Assembly (NCBI GenBank): GCA_034437795.1
Contig: DAOTTI010000144.1
Coordinates: forward strand, 1-14,111
DNA from: DAOTTI01 sp034437795
GTDB taxonomy: Bacteria > Chloroflexota > UBA11872 > UBA12225
Direction of reading: 5' to 3'
Length of the DNA: 14,111 nt
Position 1 is the first letter of the stretch. The number at the start of each line of letters is the position of its first letter. Shown piece after piece: positions 6,990 to 14,111 of this stretch. A model generated the notes under the pieces. The model was not told the origin of the DNA and did not search any database. It saw nothing but the letters and a program-made list of their open reading frames with translations. The position numbers were made by a program, and so were the translations under genes.

Positions 6990-7121
6990 CCCTCACCCTG
7001 GCCCTCGCCCAAAGGGAGAGGGGACTTCCGGGGGAGTTCTCACCCTGGCCGCGTCTCCCATTGGGAGACGGGACCCTGGATAGAACCGTCACCCTAACCC
7101 CTCTCCCCTTTCGGGAGGGAA
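6990..7121 (+). repeat. Cluster of three CCCTCACCC-hairpin repeats
   Basis: Three related elements follow one another between convergent genes. 6990-7023 has CCCTCACCCTGG, CCCTCGCCC, AAA and GGGAGAGGG. 7038-7073 has CTCACCCTGG and a perfect 8-bp stem CGTCTCCC-ATT-GGGAGACG (7052-7070). 7089-7121 has GTCACCCTAACCCCTCTCCCC and a CTCCC/GGGAG stem. The copies differ in the stem but keep pairing, so the fold may be conserved. They may end transcription of the upstream gene. No coding gene is seen in 6967-7216. Confidence 0.7.
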
Positions 7122-7216
7122 CTGCTCGCCGGCCGGGACGAAGCACTGATGCCGCTGCGGAGCGCCAGCGCCGCAGGGTAAGGGCTGGCGAGCTGCGACC
7201 GACAGCGGGGTCGAGG

Positions 7217-7549
7217 CTAGCTGGTGGTCGAGCCGGGCGTCGGGCCGGGAGGCGGGCTGGCGCTGCCGGGGGCGCCCGGCTCGGGGGCGGGACCGGTCGG
7301 CGGCTCGGATGTGGCGGCCGCCTTCAGGCGCTCCGCCTTCTCTTCCGCGCTCTCGCGGGTCCGTTCCCAGGCCTGGCGCAGCTCGCCTCGTGTCTCGTCC
7401 AGGACGGCGCGCACCTCATGCATGAGATTGGTGAGGCGTTCCTGCGTGTCACTGATCTGCGTCTGCAGGTCGGTGTCACGGAAGAAGCGGCTGCCGTAGG
7501 CGGCGCCGCCGATGGCCCCGATGATCAATCCCAGAAGGAACCCAAACAT
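7217..7549 (-). CDS. Small membrane-anchored coiled-coil protein (YtxH-like)
   Basis: A 110-aa protein. Residues 2-20 (FGFLLGLIIGAIGGAAYG) form a single glycine-rich membrane segment, resembling the YtxH/gas-vesicle-GvpP-like family. Residues about 25-80 are a charged helix with heptad character (LQTQISDTQERLTNLMHEV, RESAEEKAERLK). The last 30 residues are a Pro/Gly/Ser tail. In that family the proteins are small, stress-linked and of unclear function, so no activity is assigned. The start has GGAGG ten bases upstream plus AAGGG nearer the ATG. The gene is divergent from rplY; TATCAT on its strand at about 7596-7601 could be a -10 box. Confidence 0.75.
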   Translation of the reverse strand: MFGFLLGLIIGAIGGAAYGSRFFRDTDLQTQISDTQERLTNLMHEVRAVLDETRGELRQAWERTRESAEEKAERLKAAATSEPPTGPAPEPGAPGSASPPPGPTPGSTTS

Positions 7550-7682
7550 GACCCTTCAACCTCCGCCGACGTGGTGTCCGCTGTTCCGAGTGTAATGATA
7601 GACGTGGCTGGCGCAACGCAAGCGCCCAGTGTGCACGTTCTGTGCCAGCGGGCTGTGCCGGCAGGTGGCGCGCGCGGGCGCC

Positions 7683-7733
7683 TACAATTGAGCAACAAGC
7701 ACAGCTCATCATGCCGGCGTGGCGCACGCCGGC
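7683..7733 (+). promoter_or_regulatory. Candidate -10 box and leader hairpin of rplY
   Basis: TACAAT at 7683-7688 is a good -10 match, but no convincing -35 stands upstream. The predicted leader holds a perfect 8-bp stem, GCCGGCGT (7713-7720) and ACGCCGGC (7726-7733), with a 5-base loop, ending 23 bases before the start codon. It might be an autoregulatory or folding element of the ribosomal-protein mRNA; this is inference. Confidence 0.35.
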
Positions 7734-7756
7734 GCACAGTGGACACGGTGAACACG

Positions 7757-8482
7757 ATGGACGAGCAGATTACTTTGGCTGCCCAGCGGCGCACCCTGCT
7801 GGGCAAGAAGGTCGGCCGGCTCCGCCGCCGCGGCATCATTCCGGCCAACATCTACGGCCGCGGGATGGAATCGATCCCCGTGCAGATCGACGTGCGGGAC
7901 CTGCGGGACGCGCTGCTCCGCGCGGGGACGACCACCGTCGTCACGCTCCACGTACGGGGCGCTGATGGCGCCGCCGGTGGGGCGGAGAATGGGGCGACGT
8001 ATCCGGTGCTCATTGAGCGCATCCAGCGCCACCCCGCCAGCGGCCAGGTGCTACACGTCGACCTGCTCAAGGTCGACCTGAACCGTCCGGTGCGGGCGAT
8101 GGTGCCGATCCGGCTGGTTGGTGAGGCGCCGGCGGTAGCGGCAGGAGGGGTGCTCTATCACCCCGTGGACGAGATCGAGGTGGAGGCGCTGCCGCGCGAT
8201 CTGCCCCACGAGATTGTGGTGGACGTAAGCACCCTGGTGGACGTTGATTCCCAGATCACGGTTGGCGACCTGCCTTTGCCCCCCGGCGTGACGGTGGATG
8301 CGGCGCCGGAGACGGTGGTGGTGAAGGTGACGCCGAGCAAGGTGGAGCGCGAGATCGCGGCTGAGGAGGAGGCGGCGGCTGCGGCCGAAGCGGCGGCGGC
8401 GCCTGCGCCGGCCCCACCGGAGGCCCAGGCACCGGCCGGCGAACAGCCTGGAAGTGCGGGCGGGGGCGCGCGCACCGAATGA
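7757..8482 (+). CDS. rplY: 50S ribosomal protein L25, CTC form
   Basis: A 241-aa protein. The N-terminal half (about 1-95) is the 5S rRNA-binding L25 domain, with LAAQRRTLLGKKVGRLRRRGIIPANIYGRG in pieces and the conserved YPVLIERIQRHPASGQVLHVDL. Residues about 100-195 form the TL5/CTC beta domain (VRAMVPIRLVGEAPAV, GGVLYHPVDEIEVEALPRDLP, VDVSTL, ITVGDLPLPPGVTV). The last 45 residues are Ala/Glu/Pro-rich and probably disordered, a tail common in longer CTC proteins. The start ATG at 7757 has GGTGA five bases upstream and fits the family N-terminus. In-frame sequence before it is not L25-like. galK follows 88 bases later on the same strand; the pairing has no known functional logic. Confidence 0.96.
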   Translation: MDEQITLAAQRRTLLGKKVGRLRRRGIIPANIYGRGMESIPVQIDVRDLRDALLRAGTTTVVTLHVRGADGAAGGAENGATYPVLIERIQRHPASGQVLHVDLLKVDLNRPVRAMVPIRLVGEAPAVAAGGVLYHPVDEIEVEALPRDLPHEIVVDVSTLVDVDSQITVGDLPLPPGVTVDAAPETVVVKVTPSKVEREIAAEEEAAAAAEAAAAPAPAPPEAQAPAGEQPGSAGGGARTE

Positions 8483-8570
8483 CGCCGGCCTGCCGGCGGC
8501 TGCTGCGGGCGCTGGTGGCGGTGCCCCGGGCGATTGTGGCCGGCGACCGGCGCTGGAGCACGCATCACTA

Positions 8571-9809
<1,239 letters not shown>

Positions 9810-9984
9810 TGGCTGGTGGCTTGGCGCAGCCGCGTCCTGGGACGCTCGGCGGTCCTGCCCGGCGCAAGCTGATGAGCGCTTACCTGGCTCAGGTTGCTGC
9901 GTCGATTGCCGGCTCTTACCCTCTCTCGCTGGTGCCCCGGAGGGCATGGCCGAATTTGCCACCAGCCCATTCTTCACCAGCAGA

Positions 9985-10042
9985 GCCCTCACCCTCTCCC
10001 ATAGGGAGAAGGGAATAGATGGCTGGCGGAGAGGGAATAGAT
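9985..10042 (+). repeat. CCCTCACCC-hairpin repeat with a short direct repeat
   Basis: GCCCTCACCC, then CTCTCCC, ATA, GGGAGAAGGG (9985-10013) is one element of the family also seen at 1208-1239 and 6990-7121. It is followed by the 10-base direct repeat GGGAATAGAT at 10011-10020 and 10033-10042. It lies in the 294-base gap between convergent galK and lexA. No gene is seen in 9810-10103. Confidence 0.6.
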
Positions 10043-10091
10043 CGCCGGTGATGAAGAATTGGGGCGACGACGGACTCACTGCGAAGGGCCG

Positions 10092-10111
10092 GCGTCTGAG
10101 CGGTCAGACGC
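10092..10111 (-). terminator. Hairpin spanning the lexA stop codon
   Basis: GCGTCTGA (10092-10099) and TCAGACGC (10104-10111) form a perfect 8-bp stem with loop GCGG. The lexA TGA lies inside the stem. No T-run follows on either strand. It can act on both strands as a 3' boundary between the convergent galK and lexA genes. Confidence 0.5.
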
Positions 10112-10733
10112 GGCGGATGAGGGCGATGACCTTGCCCTGGATCTGCACGTCCTCCGGACGCACGTAGATCGGCTCCATCTCGCGGTTGGCCGGCTGGAGC
10201 CGGATGCGGTCCTTCTCCCGGAAGTAGCGCTTGAGCGTCGCTTCGCCGTGCTCGCTGGCGCTGTTGGTGAGCAGGGCCACGACCACGTCGCCGTTGTTCG
10301 CCGTCTGGGCTGGACGGACGACCACCAGATCGCCGTCGTCGATCAGATCCTCGATCATCGACTTCCCGCGGACGCGGAGCGCGTAGGCGTCGTCGGTGGC
10401 GAAGTCGTCGCTGAGCTCGATCGCGTCATTCGGATCGGTGATGGCCTCGATGGGCGCGCCGGCCGCGATGTAGCCGACGACGGGCACGTGGAAGACGCGG
10501 CGGCGGACGTGGGACTCGACGGCCGGCGTGAGGCGCAGGCCGCGGCTGGTGTTGGCTTCGCGCTCGATGTAGCCCTTCTTGGCCAGGACGCTGAGGTGAT
10601 AGTCCACGTGGCCCGTGGACGTAATTCCCATGGCCTGGCCGATCTCGCGGTTGGTCGGGGGGCGGTCATGCTCCTCGATGTACCGCGCGATGAAGTCCAG
10701 GATCTGCCGCTGGCGCTCGCTCAGCCCTTGCAT
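10104..10733 (-). CDS. lexA: LexA repressor, SOS regulator
   Basis: A 209-aa protein, normal length. Residues 1-70 are the winged helix DNA-binding domain: LSERQRQILDFIARYIEEH, PPTNREIGQAMGI, with recognition helix around TSTGHVDYHLSVLAKKGYI. The C-terminal S24 self-cleaving domain has the scissile bond Ala91-Gly92 (GYIAAGAPIEA), nucleophile Ser125 (RGKSMIEDLI) and general base Lys168 (EATLKRYFRE). All catalytic residues are present, so it should cleave itself when activated RecA binds single-stranded DNA, releasing the SOS genes. The start ATG at 10733 has GAGAG about eight bases upstream. A LexA box at 10821-10834 near its promoter indicates negative autoregulation. No imuA, dnaE2 or other SOS gene adjoins it. 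Confidence 0.97.
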   Translation of the reverse strand: MQGLSERQRQILDFIARYIEEHDRPPTNREIGQAMGITSTGHVDYHLSVLAKKGYIEREANTSRGLRLTPAVESHVRRRVFHVPVVGYIAAGAPIEAITDPNDAIELSDDFATDDAYALRVRGKSMIEDLIDDGDLVVVRPAQTANNGDVVVALLTNSASEHGEATLKRYFREKDRIRLQPANREMEPIYVRPEDVQIQGKVIALIRRV

Positions 10734-10820
10734 GGTAGTGGCTCTCTCTAGGAACGCTAGGGACTGCCGGACGGCAGGGGAGGCCCGCAGGTCTGCTCTG
10801 CCGCGGTCGGCGGCCCCGTG

Positions 10821-10834
10821 CGAACGGGTGTTCT
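10821..10834. promoter_or_regulatory. LexA operator (SOS box)
   Basis: CGAACGGGTGTTCT matches the Gram-positive SOS box consensus CGAAC-N4-GTTCG at 13 of 14 positions; only the last base differs. It begins about 10 bases downstream of the predicted lexA transcription start, where a bound repressor would block RNA polymerase. It also lies 122 bases upstream of the divergent PP2C-like gene, which could be affected too. Confidence 0.85.
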
Positions 10835-10849
10835 ACCGGTCCTGAGGCG

Positions 10850-10877
10850 ATTATAGCGGGAAATACTCTGGCGTCAA
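10850..10877 (-). promoter_or_regulatory. Promoter of lexA
   Basis: On the minus strand TTGACG (10877-10872) and TATAAT (10855-10850) are 16 bases apart: a perfect -10 and a five-of-six -35. The transcript would start near 10843 with a leader of about 110 bases. A lone TACAAT at 10923-10928 on the plus strand may be the -10 of the divergent gene, but it has no clear -35. Confidence 0.8.
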
Positions 10878-10955
10878 AGGAAGGCCACCAAAGCGACTGC
10901 CGGATTGTCCGGACGCAGGGAGTACAATCCATAGCCGCCTGCGGAGCGGTGCGGT

Positions 10956-13013
10956 ATGGGTTGGTCCGACGCGCCTGCCAGGGTAACGAACGGAGCGGTG
11001 GCTGCTGACCCGTCGCCGGCGGAGGGGCCTGACGCCGCGCCGCCGGCCCTGCAACGGGTCCAGCTTCCCGGCGGGCACAGCCTGGAGGCCTGCTCGTTTG
11101 GGGCCGGAGCGGCCGGCCTGCGGGGGTCGGCGCGGGCCATGGTGGTGGCGCTGCAGGCGCGGCCGGGGCTGCTGGCCGTGCTGGCGGAGGGGGTTGCGGA
11201 GGAGCGGGCCGGCCGGTTTCAGCGGGCCGTGCGCTACACGCTCGAACGCGATCGGGGCACGCCGATGTCCAGCCTGCTGCGTGCGGTACGAGCCGGCTGC
11301 GCTGAGCTGGAGCGCCTGGCGCTGCACCGGCATGAGCTGACGGGGTTTGGCACCACGGCGCTCTACCTTGACAGCGCGCGCGGCCTGCAGGCCCACTTCA
11401 CGCAGTTGGCGCCCAGCCAGGCCTACGTGCTCGACAGCGGGGAACTGCGCCTGCTGCCGCCGGAGCAGATGGCGCGGGCGGCGCACGTGGCCAGCGCGGC
11501 CGGGCGGCGCTGGGAGGTGGAGCTTGAACCGTTCCGCACGGCGCTGCGCCCCGGCGCGACCATCCTGCTGTGTACGTCGTCGCTGGCGGGCGAGCTGAGC
11601 CCGTCGCGCATCGAGGACCTGCTGCGCCTGCCGTTGCCGCAGGCGGCGCGCGAGCTCGCCCATCCTGGCCGGCGTCGGGGAGGGACCAGGGGAGCGCTTG
11701 ACGCCATCCTGCTGCGCCTGGCGGAGGCGGAGCCGGCCCCACGCGTCCGGCTGCACGCCGTCACCGGCTCTAAGGCAAGCGCAACGTTCAAGGTCCAACG
11801 TTTACAGGAAGAGAGCGGGCGGGTGCCAGGCTGGCTGGGGGAGAGCCTGCGGCGGGGACCCGTGTCCGGCCGGCGGGTAACGCCAATGGCCATGGGAGAG
11901 GAGGTAGGCGGTGGCCGGCGGGTGCCGATCGAGGCCTGGGGCCTGCGCCGGCGCCGGCGGCCGCCCGTTCCCTTGCCGGGCCCGCTGTGGGGGGCGGTGG
12001 AGGCGCTCCTCGCGCCGGCGGATACCCTGATCCCAGAGCGCAAAGGGCGATGGCGGCGGGTGCTCCTGGCCGGGCTGGCTGCCCTGGTAGTCGGCGCCGG
12101 GCTGTGGAGCCTCCAGCGGCATCGGGCGGACCTGGCGGCCGGTCCGGCAGCAGACGCAACGGTGGGGGTGGTCGCGCCGGCCCCGCCGGCCATCAGCGGC
12201 GCCACGTTGCTCCTGGCGCAGGAGCCGTTCGAATCGCTGGCCGTGGTCGCGCGCGCGGGCGAGCCGGCGCAGGTCTACGTACTGGACCGGGCACGGCAGA
12301 TCGTGCTGCCCGGCAGCGCGGGCGCGCCGGCGGCAGTCCTGGGCGGCGACCAGCCGGCTTCTGGCCCGGACGGGACGGGCGCCGGCTGGCTGGCCGTTCG
12401 CGACGGAGACGTGCTCTGGCTGGATGGGAACCGCACGCTGCAGGTGGTAAGCAGCGTCGCGGGGCGAGGGCGCCTGGTGCCCCTGCGGGGCACGGCCGCC
12501 TGGCAGCGGCCGGTCGCGATCGCGGTGTACGCCGGCAACCTCTACGTCCTGGATGCGGGCGGTTCGGGCTCCCCTGGCCAGATCTGGCGGCATCCGGGCA
12601 CGGCCGGGGGCGGGTTCGACGGCGAGCCCGTGGCCTGGGTGCCGCCCGGCGCGGGCGTCTCGCTGGCCGAGGCGCGGGGGTTCGCCATCGACGGCTCGAT
12701 CTGGGTCGCAGCGGGGGACCAGGGGATCCTGCGCCTGAGCGCGGGGCGGCGCCAGCCGTTCCAGCCTTCCGGCCTGGATGCGCCCCTGCTGTCGGCCGGG
12801 GCGATCTACACTGAAGCCGGCTTCCGCTCAGTGTACGTCGTCGACGCGGCGGCGCGGCGCCTGGTGCAGCTCTCGAAAGACGGTGCGTTTGAGCGGCAGG
12901 TCACCGAGGTGTTCCCGATTGGCGAGCATCCGCGGGGCCTGTGGGTGGAGGAGGGCAGCAGCCGCGCCGTTATCCTAACTGACCGCCGCCTGCAGGAGGT
13001 GAGCTTCTCATGA
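10956..13013 (+). CDS. Degenerate PP2C-like domain, transmembrane segment and propeller-like domain
   Basis: A 685-aa protein. Residues about 35-270 follow the PP2C (PPM) phosphatase pattern: LLAVLAEGVAEERAGRFQRAV (about 72-92) lies where active enzymes have an ADGMGG metal motif. GTTALYLDS (about 131-139) and APSQAYVLDSGELRLL (about 152-167) match TTA and GDSRAYL-type strands. The key Asp is Glu78 here, and the GMGG and C-terminal DN motifs are not recognisable, so phosphatase activity is doubtful. An Arg/Pro-rich linker leads to one membrane segment (VLLAGLAALVVGAGLWSL, about 368-385). The rest has strands like VYVLDRARQIVLPG and LYVLDAGGSG, suggesting an NHL/YVTN-type propeller outside the cell. 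GGAG is nine bases before the start ATG. The glycosyltransferase gene follows after 48 bases. A sensor or scaffold role is inference. Confidence 0.7.
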   Translation: MGWSDAPARVTNGAVAADPSPAEGPDAAPPALQRVQLPGGHSLEACSFGAGAAGLRGSARAMVVALQARPGLLAVLAEGVAEERAGRFQRAVRYTLERDRGTPMSSLLRAVRAGCAELERLALHRHELTGFGTTALYLDSARGLQAHFTQLAPSQAYVLDSGELRLLPPEQMARAAHVASAAGRRWEVELEPFRTALRPGATILLCTSSLAGELSPSRIEDLLRLPLPQAARELAHPGRRRGGTRGALDAILLRLAEAEPAPRVRLHAVTGSKASATFKVQRLQEESGRVPGWLGESLRRGPVSGRRVTPMAMGEEVGGGRRVPIEAWGLRRRRRPPVPLPGPLWGAVEALLAPADTLIPERKGRWRRVLLAGLAALVVGAGLWSLQRHRADLAAGPAADATVGVVAPAPPAISGATLLLAQEPFESLAVVARAGEPAQVYVLDRARQIVLPGSAGAPAAVLGGDQPASGPDGTGAGWLAVRDGDVLWLDGNRTLQVVSSVAGRGRLVPLRGTAAWQRPVAIAVYAGNLYVLDAGGSGSPGQIWRHPGTAGGGFDGEPVAWVPPGAGVSLAEARGFAIDGSIWVAAGDQGILRLSAGRRQPFQPSGLDAPLLSAGAIYTEAGFRSVYVVDAAARRLVQLSKDGAFERQVTEVFPIGEHPRGLWVEEGSSRAVILTDRRLQEVSFS
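12994..13002 (+). promoter_or_regulatory. Perfect Shine-Dalgarno AGGAGGTGA
   Basis: Nine bases fully complementary to the usual 16S rRNA 3' end, inside the last codons of the PP2C-like gene. Seven bases separate it from the ATG at 13010, which opens a 15-codon ORF rather than the glycosyltransferase. It is the strongest ribosome site I noticed in the window. Confidence 0.85.
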
Positions 13014-13057
13014 TGGGGATGGCGACGGCCATGGTCGCCGGCCGTTGGACCGCGTGA
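13010..13057 (+). CDS. Predicted 15-aa leader peptide
   Basis: The ORF reads MMGMATAMVAGRWTA. Its first ATG overlaps the stop of the PP2C-like gene (ATGA), and its stop lies four bases before the glycosyltransferase ATG. It has the perfect Shine-Dalgarno at 12994-13002, while the glycosyltransferase start has none. A hairpin (GGCGAC 13021-13026 with GTCGCC 13034-13039) sits inside it. The arrangement suggests translational coupling: ribosomes finishing the mini-ORF re-initiate at 13062. The peptide itself has no known relatives that I can name. The ORF could be chance, but the ribosome site makes its translation likely. Confidence 0.5.
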   Translation: MMGMATAMVAGRWTA

Positions 13058-13061
13058 CGCT

Positions 13062-13844
13062 ATGTTCGAGGGCAAGCGCGTCGCCGTCATCTTTCCGGCG
13101 TACAACGAGGAGCGGGGGATCGTCGCCGCCATCGAGGAGTTCTTTGCCGCCGGTGGGGGCGGGATCGTGGATGAGATCATTGCGGTCGATAACAACAGCC
13201 GCGATCAGACGGCCGAGCTGATCCGGTCGACGCGGGCGACTTACGTCCGGGAGCCGCGGCAGGGGTACGGCTTCGCCCTGCAGCGCGGGATGGCCGAGGC
13301 CGCAAAGACGGCGGAGATCATGATCCTGGCTGAGCCGGACGGCACCTTCGCCGGTAAGGACGTCGTCAAGCTGCTGGCCTTTGCCGACGACTTCGACCTG
13401 GTGCTGGGGACGCGGACGACGCGGGAGCTGATCTGGCACGGGGCGAACATGGGCCGGCTGCTGCGCTGGGGGAACTGGGCGGTGGCCAAGCTCCTGCAGG
13501 TGTTGTTCAACGGCCCATCGCTCTCAGACTGCGGCTGCACGCTGCGCCTGGTTCATCGGGACGCCTATCTGGCCATCCGCGACGGGTTCAGCGTGGGCGG
13601 ATCGCACTTCCTGCCGGAGATGGTGTGCCTGGCGCTCCGGCACGGGCTCCGCGTGGTCGAGGTGCCCGTGAACTACCGCGGGCGGGTGGGCGAGAGCAAG
13701 ATCACCGGCTCGCACAAGAAGGCACTCATCGTAGGCCTGCGGATGATCGGTCTCATCCTGCGCTACCGGCTGCGCGGGCCAACGGCCAGGCGCTGGCGGA
13801 GCGGGCCGGTAGCGCGCCAAGCCCCGGCTCGGGGCGAGGGATAG
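13062..13844 (+). CDS. Family 2 glycosyltransferase (polyprenyl-phosphate type)
   Basis: A 260-aa GT-A fold transferase. The N-terminus VAVIFPAYNEERGIVAAI (7-24) is the classical GT2 nucleotide-binding start. DNNSRDQT (43-50) and RQGYGFALQRGM (66-77) follow. EPDGTF (91-96) is the metal and sugar-nucleotide motif. GTRTTRELIWHGANMGRLLRWGN and DCGCTLRLVHRDAY resemble dolichol/undecaprenyl-phosphate sugar synthases (DPM1-like). VPVNYRGRVGESKITG is the usual C-terminal strand. There is no added membrane domain, only a short hydrophobic stretch (ALIVGLRMIGLILRY), so it acts at the inner face of the membrane. The likely role is loading a sugar onto a lipid carrier for envelope glycans; donor and acceptor are unknown. 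The ATG at 13062 fits the family but has no Shine-Dalgarno of its own. Confidence 0.92.
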   Translation: MFEGKRVAVIFPAYNEERGIVAAIEEFFAAGGGGIVDEIIAVDNNSRDQTAELIRSTRATYVREPRQGYGFALQRGMAEAAKTAEIMILAEPDGTFAGKDVVKLLAFADDFDLVLGTRTTRELIWHGANMGRLLRWGNWAVAKLLQVLFNGPSLSDCGCTLRLVHRDAYLAIRDGFSVGGSHFLPEMVCLALRHGLRVVEVPVNYRGRVGESKITGSHKKALIVGLRMIGLILRYRLRGPTARRWRSGPVARQAPARGEG

Positions 13845-13874
13845 GCGTAGCCGGCTGCTAGGTAAGCGGGGAAC

Positions 13875-13948
13875 GACCTCACCGCCTTCGGCCGGGGCCG
13901 CGCCGGGAGGGAGGAGAGACCTCACCCCCTTGGGCCGGGGCCGCGCCG
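13875..13948 (+). repeat. GC-rich tandem intergenic repeat (two units)
   Basis: GACCTCACC at 13875-13883 and 13918-13926, and GGCCGGGGCCGCGCCG at 13890-13905 and 13933-13948, repeat with a 43-base period. It is the same element type as at 1-70, inverted relative to it. It begins 30 bases after the glycosyltransferase stop. Confidence 0.75.
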
Positions 13949-13992
13949 CACCTGCCCCTTGCCCCACCCCGCCGTGTGGCTTGGCCCCGCCG

Positions 13993-14017
13993 CCCCCGCT
14001 CCGACACGGAGCGGGGG
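13993..14017 (+). terminator. Perfect 11-bp GC hairpin
   Basis: CCCCCGCTCCG (13993-14003) and CGGAGCGGGGG (14007-14017) form a perfect 11-bp stem with loop ACA. GAACGAGG rather than a T-run comes next. It follows the tandem repeats and probably belongs to the same intergenic element; a similar but shorter structure ends the copy near the left edge (about 54-69). Termination activity is possible but unproven. Confidence 0.5.
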
Positions 14018-14111
14018 AACGAGGGCCTAGTGCTGTTTCAGACGACCTCTTTGGGAATGCAAGCCCGCGCACCAGGGAAGGCAATGCCAAATCGCTGGCC
14101 TGATGGTGCAC
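14018..14111. other. Unassigned right-edge sequence of different composition
   Basis: About 94 bases with clearly lower GC than the flanking repeats, starting just after the 11-bp hairpin. No ORF with a recognisable product, ribosome site or RNA fold is seen. It may be the start of an intergenic region, a mobile element edge or a gene running out of the window. Confidence 0.3.

Noticed and set aside
6990..7121. Possible short CRISPR-like array
   Set aside because: The three elements are unequal in length, palindromic in different ways and have no uniform spacers; no cas genes are nearby.
6956..7756. N-terminal 267-codon extension of the L25 reading frame
   Set aside because: It crosses three intergenic repeats and is antisense to the YtxH-like gene; L25 similarity begins exactly at the ATG at 7757.
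9810..10103. Short ORFs between galK and lexA
   Set aside because: They cover a repeat and a hairpin, have no ribosome site and show no recognisable protein features.
10923..10928. TACAAT as promoter of the PP2C-like gene
   Set aside because: No acceptable -35 hexamer at 15-19 bases; kept only as a remark.
13524..14111. 195-codon minus-strand ORF reaching the right edge
   Set aside because: It spans the GC-rich repeats and overlaps the 3' part of the glycosyltransferase gene; its Pro/Gly/Arg content is that of a chance frame.

Overview
This is a GC-rich stretch of bacterial chromosome carrying mostly housekeeping genes. A Chloroflexota-like origin is my inference. It rests on the Gram-positive-type LexA with a matching SOS box, a CTC-type L25, Tat lipoprotein signals, a tRNA without encoded CCA, and intergenic repeats rich in CCCTCACCC and CTCTCCC. 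No phage, IS transposase, CRISPR array or rRNA is visible.

Layout. Positions 1-1153 (minus strand) hold a promoter, rplU, rpmA, then tRNA-Ala(CGC) with a textbook terminator. Positions 1262-6265 (minus strand) hold a peptide/nickel-type ABC importer: a Tat lipoprotein binding protein, an intercistronic hairpin, a DppB-like permease, a DppC-like permease, and then a secreted Kelch-propeller protein. The ATPase genes are absent. Positions 6304-7549 hold an unrecognised 220-aa protein (plus) facing a small membrane-anchored coiled-coil protein (minus), with a cluster of repeats between them. Positions 7757-9809 (plus) hold rplY/ctc and galK. lexA (10104-10733, minus) has a near-consensus promoter and a LexA box just downstream of the predicted transcription start. 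Positions 10956-13844 (plus) hold a degenerate PP2C-like/transmembrane/propeller protein and a family 2 glycosyltransferase. Between those two lies a 15-codon leader ORF with a perfect Shine-Dalgarno sequence. The right edge (13845-14111) holds GC-rich tandem repeats, a perfect hairpin and unassigned sequence.

The points most worth a second look are these. (1) Intergenic repeat elements at five loci all read CCTCACC on the sense strand of a gene ending beside them. (2) A perfect 21-bp inverted repeat pairs the galK leader with codons 21-28 of galK itself. (3) A mini-ORF takes the only strong ribosome binding site ahead of the glycosyltransferase. (4) The PP2C-like domain seems to have lost its metal-binding motif while fused to an extracytoplasmic propeller. 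I did not find a convincing wholly new multi-gene system.
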